From Williamsia limnetica (lineage in GTDB: Bacteria; Actinomycetota; Actinomycetes; Mycobacteriales; Mycobacteriaceae), in NCBI RefSeq assembly GCF_003217475.1, contig NZ_QJSP01000016.1:60698-124697 (forward strand): a stretch of DNA of 64,000 bases. The letters run 5' to 3'. A program made the translations under genes and the position numbers. Below the pieces are notes generated by a model. The model worked only from the letters and a program-made list of their open reading frames with translations, was not told the origin of the DNA and made no database searches. Position 1 is the first letter of the stretch; every line of letters starts with the position of its first letter. Of this stretch, positions 17,874 to 26,590 are shown piece by piece.

Positions 17874-18908
17874 GTGGCTGTTTATAAAGATCCGTCAGGG
17901 CGCGCGCCCTCAATAACAAATTTGACACTGCGGGGGATTGGGGTCCTCGTCGTAGTGGTGGTTGCCGCCTATTTTCTGGTGGGAAACGCGAACGGAAAAT
18001 TTGAAGACAACAAAACAGTGACGATCACCACCGACGCGATTGGTGACGGGTTGAAGGGCGGATCGGAGGTGAAGTATCGGGGCCTCACGGTGGGCAAGGT
18101 GTCCTCGGTGTCGGTGCGCGACCAAAGCACATCTGTGAAAATTGAGCTCACCGGAGCGAACGACGACATCCGGTTGAGTCAGGGCCTGGCGGTGAATTAC
18201 ACGTCCGCCAGCGCGCTGGGGCCGACGGCATTGGAGATTGTCGACCCCGGGCAGGGAGCGCTCATCCGTGATGGCGACAGCGTCTATGTCAGCAAGCAGC
18301 AGTCCGAACAAACGTCGGTATCGACCCTGATTCGAAAACTTTCCAAGCTGGTCAATGCTCTCGATCAGCCAGCGTTCAATTCCGTGGTGAAGTTTGTCGT
18401 CGACGATTCCCAAACGTTTGCCGACGCCGGAAAGCTCATGTTCCAGATAGCACAGATCACTCGGGACGTTCAACAGCGGCCAGTGGGCCAGGATTTGGCG
18501 ATCGCGGCAGACCTGTCCCAGGGTGTTGCCGACTTCATGACACCGTTCATTCCGGGCATCCTCCTAAACGTCGATATCGCTGACTTCTTCGCCACCGACG
18601 AGGCCATCAAACAGACCAAGGGCAACCTCAACGACACCGGCGAGGTCCTTTTCGGCGCACTCGGAGGACTGTTGACCACGAACTACCCGGCGTTGAGTTC
18701 ACTACTGGACGTCGGCCTCGATCTGGCGAGGCCAGTCGCCAGATCGGCATCGGGGCTCGCGCGGACCGTGTACACCATCCCGCAAATCCTGGACAGCATC
18801 GACAAGGCCACGCCGCAGGTCGGCGAGCGAGTACAACTTCAGGTCGCCCTGGTAGTGCAGACATCACCTGCGCTGCAGAGCGCGCTTGCAGCAGGAGGAC
18901 CGAGGTAG
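17874..18908 (+). CDS. mceA: MceA-family lipid-binding protein
   Basis: The protein has 344 residues from GTG 17874, 8 bp after yrbEB. One N-terminal membrane anchor (about residues 21-40) is followed by the MCE/MlaD domain (about 45-120) and a helical C-terminal region. MceA to MceF are thought to form a hexameric periplasmic tunnel that carries fatty acids or sterols to the YrbE permease. It is much shorter than the ~450-residue mycobacterial MceA proteins. Confidence 0.92.
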   Translation: MAVYKDPSGRAPSITNLTLRGIGVLVVVVVAAYFLVGNANGKFEDNKTVTITTDAIGDGLKGGSEVKYRGLTVGKVSSVSVRDQSTSVKIELTGANDDIRLSQGLAVNYTSASALGPTALEIVDPGQGALIRDGDSVYVSKQQSEQTSVSTLIRKLSKLVNALDQPAFNSVVKFVVDDSQTFADAGKLMFQIAQITRDVQQRPVGQDLAIAADLSQGVADFMTPFIPGILLNVDIADFFATDEAIKQTKGNLNDTGEVLFGALGGLLTTNYPALSSLLDVGLDLARPVARSASGLARTVYTIPQILDSIDKATPQVGERVQLQVALVVQTSPALQSALAAGGPR

Positions 18909-19907
18909 ATGAAGTCGTTAACTCCCACCATCATCAAGATCGTCGCGTTCGCCGCAATCATCGGCGTTCTCACCTACGTGATCATCGCCATCCTCCAACC
19001 CAGCTCGGACGGACCGAGTTCTGAACGATCTGCGGTCTTCTCCGATGCATCCGGGCTCAAGCCTCGCGACGGTGTGCGGTTGGCGGGAGTCAAGGTCGGT
19101 TACGTGACGGCGATCGACCTGAAAGGGCCCACGGCGGTCGTTCATTTCCAACTGAACGACGACGTCACGATCACATCGAACACCACCGCCGCCGTGCGAT
19201 ATCAGAATCTTCTCGGACAGCGATATGTCGAATTGATCGGTGCTGCACAGGGAATGACACAGAGAGCACTCACACAGGTGGCGCTCGACAAGACCATTCC
19301 CTCATTTGATGTGTCCACCTTGTTCAACGGGTTCAAGCCGGTGTTCGACACGCTTAATGCCGACGAGATCAATGAACTGCAGTCCAACTTATTGCGCGTT
19401 GCTCAAGGTGATGGAAGGGGCATAGCGCCTGTTCTGAAGCAGATCGCCAACATCACCGCCTACGGGAACCAGCGGTCTGAGATCATCACGAATATTGTGA
19501 CGAGTCTCGGCCAGGTCTCCGACCAGCTCGAAGGCCGCTCGGCGGAGATGGTCGAACTCGTCGACAAGCTGGGATCGATCGTCGACGCCTTCAGTCGCGT
19601 GAGTGACCGGCTGCGCGAGTCGCTACGCGAGGTCAACCGCTCCATGTCGAAGACGGTCATCACCGGCGAGCAACTTGAGTCAACGTACGACCAGAGTTTC
19701 GCGACGATTTATCAGCGTCTGGCGCGAGAACCCGGGGAGTTAGAGGGTCTACTCAACGGCGCGGTACTGCTCAAGCCCCTTATGGACTCGCTGGCCGCTG
19801 CGACGAATTCCACGCCGAGCGAGGCGCGATGTTCGAAAGGTCTGCTGCCCCTGCCGGATACAGCGCAGATCGCGCTTATGGGGCAACGATTGGTGGTGTG
19901 TAAGTGA
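18909..19907 (+). CDS. mceB: MceB-family protein
   Basis: The protein has 332 residues, and its ATG directly follows the mceA stop. It has an N-terminal membrane helix (residues 8-28), an MCE domain (FSDASGLKPRDGVRLAGVKVGYV) and a long helical region with a C-terminal Cys pair (EARCSKG and VVCK), as in other MceB proteins. It is part of the same importer shaft. Length is normal for MceB. Confidence 0.92.
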   Translation: MKSLTPTIIKIVAFAAIIGVLTYVIIAILQPSSDGPSSERSAVFSDASGLKPRDGVRLAGVKVGYVTAIDLKGPTAVVHFQLNDDVTITSNTTAAVRYQNLLGQRYVELIGAAQGMTQRALTQVALDKTIPSFDVSTLFNGFKPVFDTLNADEINELQSNLLRVAQGDGRGIAPVLKQIANITAYGNQRSEIITNIVTSLGQVSDQLEGRSAEMVELVDKLGSIVDAFSRVSDRLRESLREVNRSMSKTVITGEQLESTYDQSFATIYQRLAREPGELEGLLNGAVLLKPLMDSLAAATNSTPSEARCSKGLLPLPDTAQIALMGQRLVVCK

Positions 19908-20899
19908 GGTTGTTCAATCGAAATCGGTCGCATCACCAGCCCGAACGCAGACGCGACCTCATCGTCGCCGGTGTGGTGGTGGTGACCGTGGTGGTCGGTC
20001 TGGTGATCGCCGGTGCCGTGTATGTCGCACCGCCCGGCCAGAAGGTGTACTCGGCTCATCTGGTCAACACAGGCGGGCTGGAGTCGGGTGATCAGGTGCG
20101 TATAGCGGGGATAAGGCAAGGGAAGGTGTCGTCGGTGGACCTCACGGGAACGGTTATCACAGTTAAGTTTCGACTCGACGACTCGGTGTCAGTCCGTTCG
20201 GATGCTACCGCAGCGGTTCGCCTGATCACGCCGATCGGCGGGCGAGTTCTTGATCTGGACCCAGGGTCAGGACCGACCGCGCTGTCGGGGGCAATCCCCC
20301 TTGTTCAGACATCGAGTACCTACGACATCTCGAACACGATGGAGACGACGACGCCGGTGTTTCGTGATGTGAACGGCGTCGATCTCCGTCAAACTGCGGC
20401 GCTGCTGCAGAATGCGTTCTCCGACGGCAACACAAACATTCCCGACGCACTGAGGAACACCAGCAGTCTGATGGACCTCCTAGAGCGACAGTACGGTCAG
20501 CTCGACAAGACGGTCGCTCTATCGGATGAATACGTCAAAGCTTTCGCCGACCAAAAGCAGGTGCTGGTCGACTTTCTCCGTCAACTCAGCTTCCTGGCCA
20601 GTACGCTGGGACCTGATATCCAGAACGTCCGCGATGGGTTCGACTATCTCAGGCGTCTGTTCAAACTCCTGACGAGGCCGCTCGTGGCGTACCGCGATGG
20701 CATCGAACCGTCCGTGCAACAGTTCAAGACGCTCCTGGACAAGGTGTCGACAGAGCTGCCGGGCTACTCCAATGCCCTGACACAGGTCGATCAGATCACT
20801 CAGCGCCTCGGCGTCCTCCTCCAGGCGCCGGTCGGTGCGCCGGCCAGCACAGAGCCAGAGGTTAGTGTGTGCATTCCGAGTGGTGACGACAAATGCTGA
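19904..20899 (+). CDS. mceC: MceC-family protein
   Basis: The protein has 331 residues; its GTG start overlaps mceB by 4 bp. It has a membrane anchor at about residues 19-41, an MCE domain (VNTGGLESGDQVRIAGIRQGKV), then coiled helical segments. It ends at a Cys-containing tail and lacks the long Pro-rich C-terminal extension of mycobacterial MceC. Confidence 0.92.
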   Translation: MRLFNRNRSHHQPERRRDLIVAGVVVVTVVVGLVIAGAVYVAPPGQKVYSAHLVNTGGLESGDQVRIAGIRQGKVSSVDLTGTVITVKFRLDDSVSVRSDATAAVRLITPIGGRVLDLDPGSGPTALSGAIPLVQTSSTYDISNTMETTTPVFRDVNGVDLRQTAALLQNAFSDGNTNIPDALRNTSSLMDLLERQYGQLDKTVALSDEYVKAFADQKQVLVDFLRQLSFLASTLGPDIQNVRDGFDYLRRLFKLLTRPLVAYRDGIEPSVQQFKTLLDKVSTELPGYSNALTQVDQITQRLGVLLQAPVGAPASTEPEVSVCIPSGDDKC

Positions 20900-21942
20900 C
20901 AACCTGGGTCCGAAGGCTGCTGCTCCTGATCGCCGTGGTGGTTGTGGTCGTCGCTGGTATCGGGATAGGGCGGACAGCGTCCGACGACACGCGCGCCCTG
21001 TGCGCAGAGTTCACCGATGCATCGGGCCTTTTCGAAGGCAACGCAGTCGCCATGCTCGGCAAGAAGGTGGGCAGCGTCGTCGGGGTACACCAGAATAAAG
21101 GTCAGTCCGGTGTAAGGATCGACATGCAGGTCGACAAGAGCGTGCCGCTGTCCGCCGACGTCGGCGCGACTATGGTGTCGACATCCATCGTGACCGAACG
21201 TCAGATCGAGTTCACCAAGCCGTACTCCGGTGGAGCCCGATACGAGACGAATCAGTGTATTCCGTTGAGTAAGACGAGAACCCCGCTGGGAGTCAGTCAG
21301 ACGCTCGACTCGATCAGCAACTTGTCCGAGGACCTGGTCAAGGACAACGGCAGAAACACCGACGCCGTCCTGCAGTCCCTCAAGCTCGTCGCCCGCAATC
21401 TGGAAGGGACACAGGGTGACGTTTCCGGGATCATCAAGGACTCTGCCACGCTCATCAACGACCCGGCCAAGCGGGATGGACAGGTTCGCAGGATCGTCGG
21501 GAACCTCGCAACACTGACGGGGGTGGCAACCGAGAACGACAAAGAGCTGACCGCCCTCTTCGACAACTTCGTGGGTGCCATCAATGTCATCGTCGCGTTC
21601 GGCCAGACGTTCGGCGCGGCAGTCGAGTACGCGGGGACGTTCGTACCGATCCTCTCGCGGCTCGCAACGGATTTCGGCCCCCCAATATTCGCGATCGGTG
21701 ATGCTGCCGTTCCGCTCATCGCCGGCATGGGAGAGCAGCCGGACATGGTGGCAGCGGTCGCAGCCCGCACGGCAGACCTCATCATGAAACACCCCGATGC
21801 CAAGTCGATCGTGCAGGCGTTCGCAGTGTCGCTGCCTTTGCGAAGCCTCGTCAGTGGCTGCGCCGCGCCAGTGGCAAACGGCGTCTGCGGGCCCGGCGAT
21901 GCATCAAGGACGATCGCCGGGATGATGGGTGGAGGGGCCTGA
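20893..21942 (+). CDS. mceD: MceD-family protein
   Basis: The protein has 349 residues; its ATG overlaps mceC by 7 bp. It has an N-terminal membrane helix, an MCE domain (FTDASGLFEGNAVAMLGKKVGSV) and a helical C-terminal region with paired cysteines (SGCAAPVANGVCG). It is well below the ~530 residues of M. tuberculosis MceD. Part of the import shaft. Confidence 0.92.
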   Translation: MLTTWVRRLLLLIAVVVVVVAGIGIGRTASDDTRALCAEFTDASGLFEGNAVAMLGKKVGSVVGVHQNKGQSGVRIDMQVDKSVPLSADVGATMVSTSIVTERQIEFTKPYSGGARYETNQCIPLSKTRTPLGVSQTLDSISNLSEDLVKDNGRNTDAVLQSLKLVARNLEGTQGDVSGIIKDSATLINDPAKRDGQVRRIVGNLATLTGVATENDKELTALFDNFVGAINVIVAFGQTFGAAVEYAGTFVPILSRLATDFGPPIFAIGDAAVPLIAGMGEQPDMVAAVAARTADLIMKHPDAKSIVQAFAVSLPLRSLVSGCAAPVANGVCGPGDASRTIAGMMGGGA

Positions 21943-22979
21943 TGATCTCAGTCAACCGGGCACGCCTCGGACCCATGGTGATCGCACTGATGGCAGCGAT
22001 GGTGTTCGTGACGTCGTGTGGGATCAACGCCGACAATCCGCCGACCATAGGAACCTCTGACGGCAACGGCTACGACATCCAGATGGAGTTCACCAGCGCA
22101 CTCAACCTGCCGGCCCTCGCAAAAGTCCTCGCGGAGGGGATCAGCGTTGGAACCGTCGAGAATGTCACGTACGAGAACGGGCATGCGGTCGTCAAAGCTC
22201 GCATCGATAACAAGACTCAGCTGCCGGGCGAATCGCGAGCCGAGCTGCGTCAGGACACTCTCCTTGGTGAGATCTACGTTGCCATCCTTCCCCCAGCCGA
22301 GCCGTGGACGGGTGCCTTGCTGCGGTCGGGTTCGGTGATCCCGCTGGCACGGACCGAGCCGGCAGCGAATGTCGAGGACGTCATGCGTGGGATGGCGAAT
22401 GTTCTCGGCGGCGGTGAGCTCGACAAGATCCACACCGCCATCTCGACATTGAACACCTCGTTCCCCAAGGATCCGCAGGAATTCGATGCCCTGTATCGGA
22501 CAACGCTGGAGACCGTTTCGGAGGTCTCCTCGAACACTGACAAGCTCGACGTGGTGTTGAGGTCGGCTGATCGGACTCTGAAGGTGATTTTGGCTGATCC
22601 GTCGGGAATCGACCGGATGCTGACTAAGGGCGGACGCAACTTCTATGGCCTCGGCTACTCCCTGATCGACGTCGCGTTACTCATCGCCAACTTGCGTGAT
22701 TTCGCTGTGGCCGCGGGCAGGATCGTGGATCCGGAGTACTCACGCATCAAGGAGTCGGTGGCCGCGATCGCCCCGGTGATCGCTTCGATCGCCAACTCCG
22801 ACATTTACTCGAAGTCCTTCACGGAGCAGGCAACGCGCGTCATCCGCGACAAACTCATTCCATTCGTGGGGTCGCCTGACATCAACCTCTCGGACATCTC
22901 CATCGATGGTCGGGACCTGGCGCGGCGTGACGCCGAATCGTTCATTACCGTGTTGAAATCGATCGGAATGATGCCGTGA
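21942..22979 (+). CDS. mceE: MceE-family lipoprotein
   Basis: The protein has 345 residues; its start shares one base with the mceD stop. It has a signal peptide with lipobox VTSC and the lipidated cysteine at position 26, as in LprK-type MceE proteins, followed by an MCE domain and helical region. The lipid anchor replaces the membrane helix of the other Mce subunits. Confidence 0.92.
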   Translation: MISVNRARLGPMVIALMAAMVFVTSCGINADNPPTIGTSDGNGYDIQMEFTSALNLPALAKVLAEGISVGTVENVTYENGHAVVKARIDNKTQLPGESRAELRQDTLLGEIYVAILPPAEPWTGALLRSGSVIPLARTEPAANVEDVMRGMANVLGGGELDKIHTAISTLNTSFPKDPQEFDALYRTTLETVSEVSSNTDKLDVVLRSADRTLKVILADPSGIDRMLTKGGRNFYGLGYSLIDVALLIANLRDFAVAAGRIVDPEYSRIKESVAAIAPVIASIANSDIYSKSFTEQATRVIRDKLIPFVGSPDINLSDISIDGRDLARRDAESFITVLKSIGMMP

Positions 22980-23938
22980 ACCGCAGCAGCAGCACGCTCA
23001 TATCGATGGTGGCTTTGGCCGTCGTGTTCGTCGTAGGGCTCGGCTACCTCGTCGTCGGCGTGGCACGCGTCAACCCCACCCGCTCCGAGTACTCGTTAAC
23101 CGCCTTCATCGACAGCTCAGGCGGTCTACTGGACACGTCGCCGGTGATGGTGCGGGGGATACCCGTCGGAAAGGTGGCCTCCATCAACGTCGTGGATTCG
23201 GCACTTAAGGTCGAGATGGCGATCGATTCCGATCACAGAATCCCCCAGGACAGCGTGATGTCGATCCAGAATCTGTCGCTCGCGGGGGAACAGTACATCA
23301 ACTTCGTGCCCGGGGGCACGGCCACCGGCGGGTACTTCGACAACGGAGACGTGGTGCCCGCTGAGGCGGTGCACGTGTCGCAATCGGTGCCCCAGGTGTT
23401 GCCGAAGATGGCTGCGGTGGCAGATGGGCTCGACCCGGCTTCGGTCGAGTCCATCAACAAGACCGTCGCCGAGGCCGTCGCAGGACGGCAGGGAGACCTC
23501 GACATGATCGGCGACATGATGCACCGCCTAGTCGATTTCGTCGGCAAAGATGGGTCCGTCCGGGTGACCGCGGACAACGCCGAGTTCCTGCTCGGCCTCA
23601 TGTCCAATGTCGGGGACGTCCTCAGTACGGCAGCTGTGCGTACCCCTGACGCCGTGAACGGATTGGCGCGAATTCAGCGGGCGTTCATCGAGTTCACAAC
23701 CACCTCGTACGACAAGTGGCCTCCCGTGTTGAAGCTTGTGGACAAGCTCAGTGGCTATATCCAGATCCTGCAGCCTGATCTGGTGACAATCACCCGGGCG
23801 GTGAAACCGGCGACAGAGAAGGTCGCGGACACATACGTCGACTTCGGATCGATCGGCGACCTCCTCGCCCGAACCTTCCCGACGTCGCAACCAGGTCGCG
23901 CCGAGGTCCCCATCACCGTGTCGCAATCACCAAGATGA
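22976..23938 (+). CDS. mceF: MceF-family protein
   Basis: The protein has 320 residues from GTG 22976, overlapping mceE by 4 bp. It has a membrane helix at residues 8-29, an MCE domain (IDSSGGLLDTSPVMVRGIPVGKV) and a helical region. It is the last of the six Mce subunits and much shorter than mycobacterial MceF, which has a long C-terminal extension. Confidence 0.92.
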   Translation: MNRSSSTLISMVALAVVFVVGLGYLVVGVARVNPTRSEYSLTAFIDSSGGLLDTSPVMVRGIPVGKVASINVVDSALKVEMAIDSDHRIPQDSVMSIQNLSLAGEQYINFVPGGTATGGYFDNGDVVPAEAVHVSQSVPQVLPKMAAVADGLDPASVESINKTVAEAVAGRQGDLDMIGDMMHRLVDFVGKDGSVRVTADNAEFLLGLMSNVGDVLSTAAVRTPDAVNGLARIQRAFIEFTTTSYDKWPPVLKLVDKLSGYIQILQPDLVTITRAVKPATEKVADTYVDFGSIGDLLARTFPTSQPGRAEVPITVSQSPR

Positions 23939-23987
23939 CGGCTTGTCCGCAAGCGACTGTCACCGCAATTACACAGAAGGTCCCCAG

Positions 23988-24671
23988 ATGACAAATGACG
24001 AGCAGACCAGACCGCCTACTGAGGCCACTGAGGTCGAGGGCGGTGTGGCACCAGCGACGGATGGCGATCTGCTGGTAGACGAAAACGCCAAAACCGCTTC
24101 CGTAGCCGCGACGGGGGTTGACGACAGCGACGTCGACCCCCCCTCGCCGAGTGGGCGTCGCTGGTCAGTATGGCCGCGATCACGTGCTGCCGTGGTCGTT
24201 TCGGCCGTGATCGCTGTGCTCGCTGTGCTCGTCGGCGTGTTCGCCTACCTCTACCTCGAGGCCGACGACGCGAAGTCGGTATTGGAAAACGACGCCGCAC
24301 AACGGGCTGCGGCGGCGGAGGCCGCCTCGGATTACACGACCAAGTCCCTGACCTACAGCTATCAGAACACCGACGCCTTTTTCGCGGCGGTCAAGGAGAA
24401 CGCAGATGAGGCGCTCACTAAGCGCTACGACGAGGTTCGACCGACGCTGACGCAGATCATGCAGCAGGCCCAGGTGCAAGCGTCGGGACGCGTTCTGGCC
24501 ACCAGCGTCACCGGGGACACCGACGGCGAGTACACGGTGATGGTCTTCGCGAGCCAGAAGACGCAGAACGTGCAGAACCCACAACCGAGTGAACTGCCGA
24601 CGTTGTTAAAGGTGATCGTGTCGAAAACGGCTGGGGGCTGGCAGATCCAGGACTATGGCCCAGCAGAATAA
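23988..24671 (+). CDS. Mce-associated membrane protein
   Basis: The protein has 227 residues from ATG 23988, with AGAAGG upstream; the frame is open earlier but lacks a good start. The N-terminal ~65 residues are acidic and disordered. One membrane helix follows (AAVVVSAVIAVLAVLVGVFA), then an extracytoplasmic domain of the Mas/VirB8-like fold. Such Mce-associated (Mas) proteins follow mceF in many actinobacteria and are thought to stabilise the importer. Confidence 0.88.
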   Translation: MTNDEQTRPPTEATEVEGGVAPATDGDLLVDENAKTASVAATGVDDSDVDPPSPSGRRWSVWPRSRAAVVVSAVIAVLAVLVGVFAYLYLEADDAKSVLENDAAQRAAAAEAASDYTTKSLTYSYQNTDAFFAAVKENADEALTKRYDEVRPTLTQIMQQAQVQASGRVLATSVTGDTDGEYTVMVFASQKTQNVQNPQPSELPTLLKVIVSKTAGGWQIQDYGPAE

Positions 24672-24698
24672 GGCGGCTGTGCCGCAGAAGGAGTATTC

Positions 24699-26342
24699 AT
24701 GAAGAGCACGATGCAGGACGTACCTTTGACGGTGTCGTCGATCCTTCGCCACGTCGCGACGAATCACGCCGGAAGGCAGGTGATCACCTACGGCGGCGCC
24801 GAACCGGCTCGAACCACGACTTACGGGCCCCTTGAGGAACGCTGCGGTCAGCTGGCCAATGCTCTGCGTCGTGCCGGTGTGGGCGACGATGACCGTGTAG
24901 CTACTTTGCTGTGGAACAATCAGGAGCACCTAGAGGCGTACGCTGCGGTTCCCGCCATGGGTGCCGTCCTGCATACCCTGAATCTGCGGTTGTCTGCGTC
25001 CCAACTGTCGTTCATCGCGAATCACGCTGAGGACCGGGTCATCATTACGGATAGTTCGCTGGTGCCGTTGTTGGCGCCGTTGCTGCCGGGCCTGTCGACC
25101 GTACGTGTCGTGTTCGTCGCCGGCGATGGGGAGGTGTCGGCGCTGGAGGGCAACGGCGTCGAAATCATTCGTTATGAGGACGCGCTCGCTGCGGAGTCCC
25201 CGGCCTTTCCGTGGGCAGAACCCGATGAGAGATCGGCGGCGGCTATGTGCTACACCAGCGGAACCACGGGAGACCCCAAGGGGGTTGTCTACAGCCACCG
25301 TTCGGTGTTCCTTCACTCGATGGCAGCCTGTACCGGCAATGCGCTCGCCGTGGAGGAGGGTGACCGAGTCCTGCCGGTGGTGCCGATGTTCCACGCCAGT
25401 GCCTGGGGTCTTCCCTATGCGGCCCTTATGGCGGGTGCCGACTTGCTTCTGCCCGACCGATTCCTGCAGGCGGCGCCTCTGGCGGACATGATTCAGACAC
25501 ATCGGCCCACGAAAGCGGGTGCCGTTCCGACCATCTGGAACGATCTGTTGCAGTTTGGGTCATCGCATCCCGATGTGGATCTGTCGTCGATCAGTCTGGT
25601 CGCCTGCGGGGGTGCGGCGGTGCCGCAGTCGTTGATCGAGGGATTCGCGGACAGGTTCGGCGTCCCGATTATCCAAGCGTGGGGGATGACGGAAACCTCG
25701 CCACTCGCCGCGGTGAGTCGACCACCGGCCGGTGTCGCACCGGAATCCGATATGACGTATCGCAAGCGTCAGGGCCGTGCCATCTGTGGCGTCGAGATGC
25801 GTCTCACCGACGAGGCCGGTATGCCGGTTCCACGTGACGACAGGTCCGTGGGGGAACTGGAAGTGAGGGGGCCGTGGATCACCGGTGGCTATTACAATAT
25901 GGACGAAGACAGCGACAAGTTCCGTGACGGCTGGCTGCGGACTGGCGATGTTGGCCACATCAGCCCGGACGGCTATCTGACGCTCACCGATCGAACGAAG
26001 GACGTCATCAAGTCCGGTGGCGAGTGGGTCTCATCGGTGGAGCTCGAGAACACCATAATGGGCCATCCTCAGGTGGCCGAGGCTGCCGTGATCGCTATCC
26101 CCCACGAGCGATGGCAGGAGACGGCCCTAGCCGTGGTCGTCCGGACGCACGGCAGCGACGTTACCGCCGATCAACTCGGCCAGTGGTTCCTCGAGAATTG
26201 CCCCGCCGAGATCCCTCGTTGGTGGATTCCCAAGAACTGGGCGTTCGTGGACCAGGTGCCACGCACCAGCGTGGGCAAGTTCGACAAAAGAGCTTTGCGT
26301 GCCCAACATGCCGACGGGGATCTCGTCGTCGTGCCGAACTGA
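24699..26342 (+). CDS. fadD: Long-chain acyl-CoA synthetase (FadD type)
   Basis: The protein has 547 residues, an AMP-forming ligase of the ANL superfamily. It shows the P-loop YTSGTTGDPKGVVYSH, the A5 block WGMTETSP, the DGWLRTGD motif and the hinge/lysine region DRTKDVIKSGGEW, with the catalytic Lys near the C-terminus in SVGKFDKRAL. It would activate the imported fatty acid to acyl-CoA. GAAGGAG lies upstream, 27 bp after the Mas gene, so it completes the mce transcription unit. It resembles the FadD13-like group linked to mymA-type clusters. Confidence 0.9.
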   Translation: MKSTMQDVPLTVSSILRHVATNHAGRQVITYGGAEPARTTTYGPLEERCGQLANALRRAGVGDDDRVATLLWNNQEHLEAYAAVPAMGAVLHTLNLRLSASQLSFIANHAEDRVIITDSSLVPLLAPLLPGLSTVRVVFVAGDGEVSALEGNGVEIIRYEDALAAESPAFPWAEPDERSAAAMCYTSGTTGDPKGVVYSHRSVFLHSMAACTGNALAVEEGDRVLPVVPMFHASAWGLPYAALMAGADLLLPDRFLQAAPLADMIQTHRPTKAGAVPTIWNDLLQFGSSHPDVDLSSISLVACGGAAVPQSLIEGFADRFGVPIIQAWGMTETSPLAAVSRPPAGVAPESDMTYRKRQGRAICGVEMRLTDEAGMPVPRDDRSVGELEVRGPWITGGYYNMDEDSDKFRDGWLRTGDVGHISPDGYLTLTDRTKDVIKSGGEWVSSVELENTIMGHPQVAEAAVIAIPHERWQETALAVVVRTHGSDVTADQLGQWFLENCPAEIPRWWIPKNWAFVDQVPRTSVGKFDKRALRAQHADGDLVVVPN

Positions 26343-26355
26343 ACACATTCTCGCT

Positions 26356-26386
26356 GACGGCGGCGGTTCGCTGAACCGCCGCCGTC
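26356..26386 (+). terminator. Strong hairpin terminator after fadD
   Basis: A 14-bp perfect stem (GACGGCGGCGGTTC with its complement) and a 3-nt loop lie 14 bp after the fadD stop. There is no long T-run, as is usual in high-GC actinobacteria. It probably ends the mce operon and insulates it from the convergent MmpL gene. Confidence 0.75.
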
Positions 26387-26590
26387 TGGTGTTCACCGCC
26401 TCGGCTGATGCTCTCAGAAGTGCTCAGGCCAGGCAGTCCGCAGCGATGACTCACACTGCGACCGAGCACCACAGCACGGGGTGTAGCGAAAGCGTTAGCG
26501 CGAATGGGCAATTGATCGTGGGGCCGTTTCACAGCAGGAACCGAGAGTTCCTGTCAACCCTCGCGCGCCTGATGTAGATTCACCCCGCCA

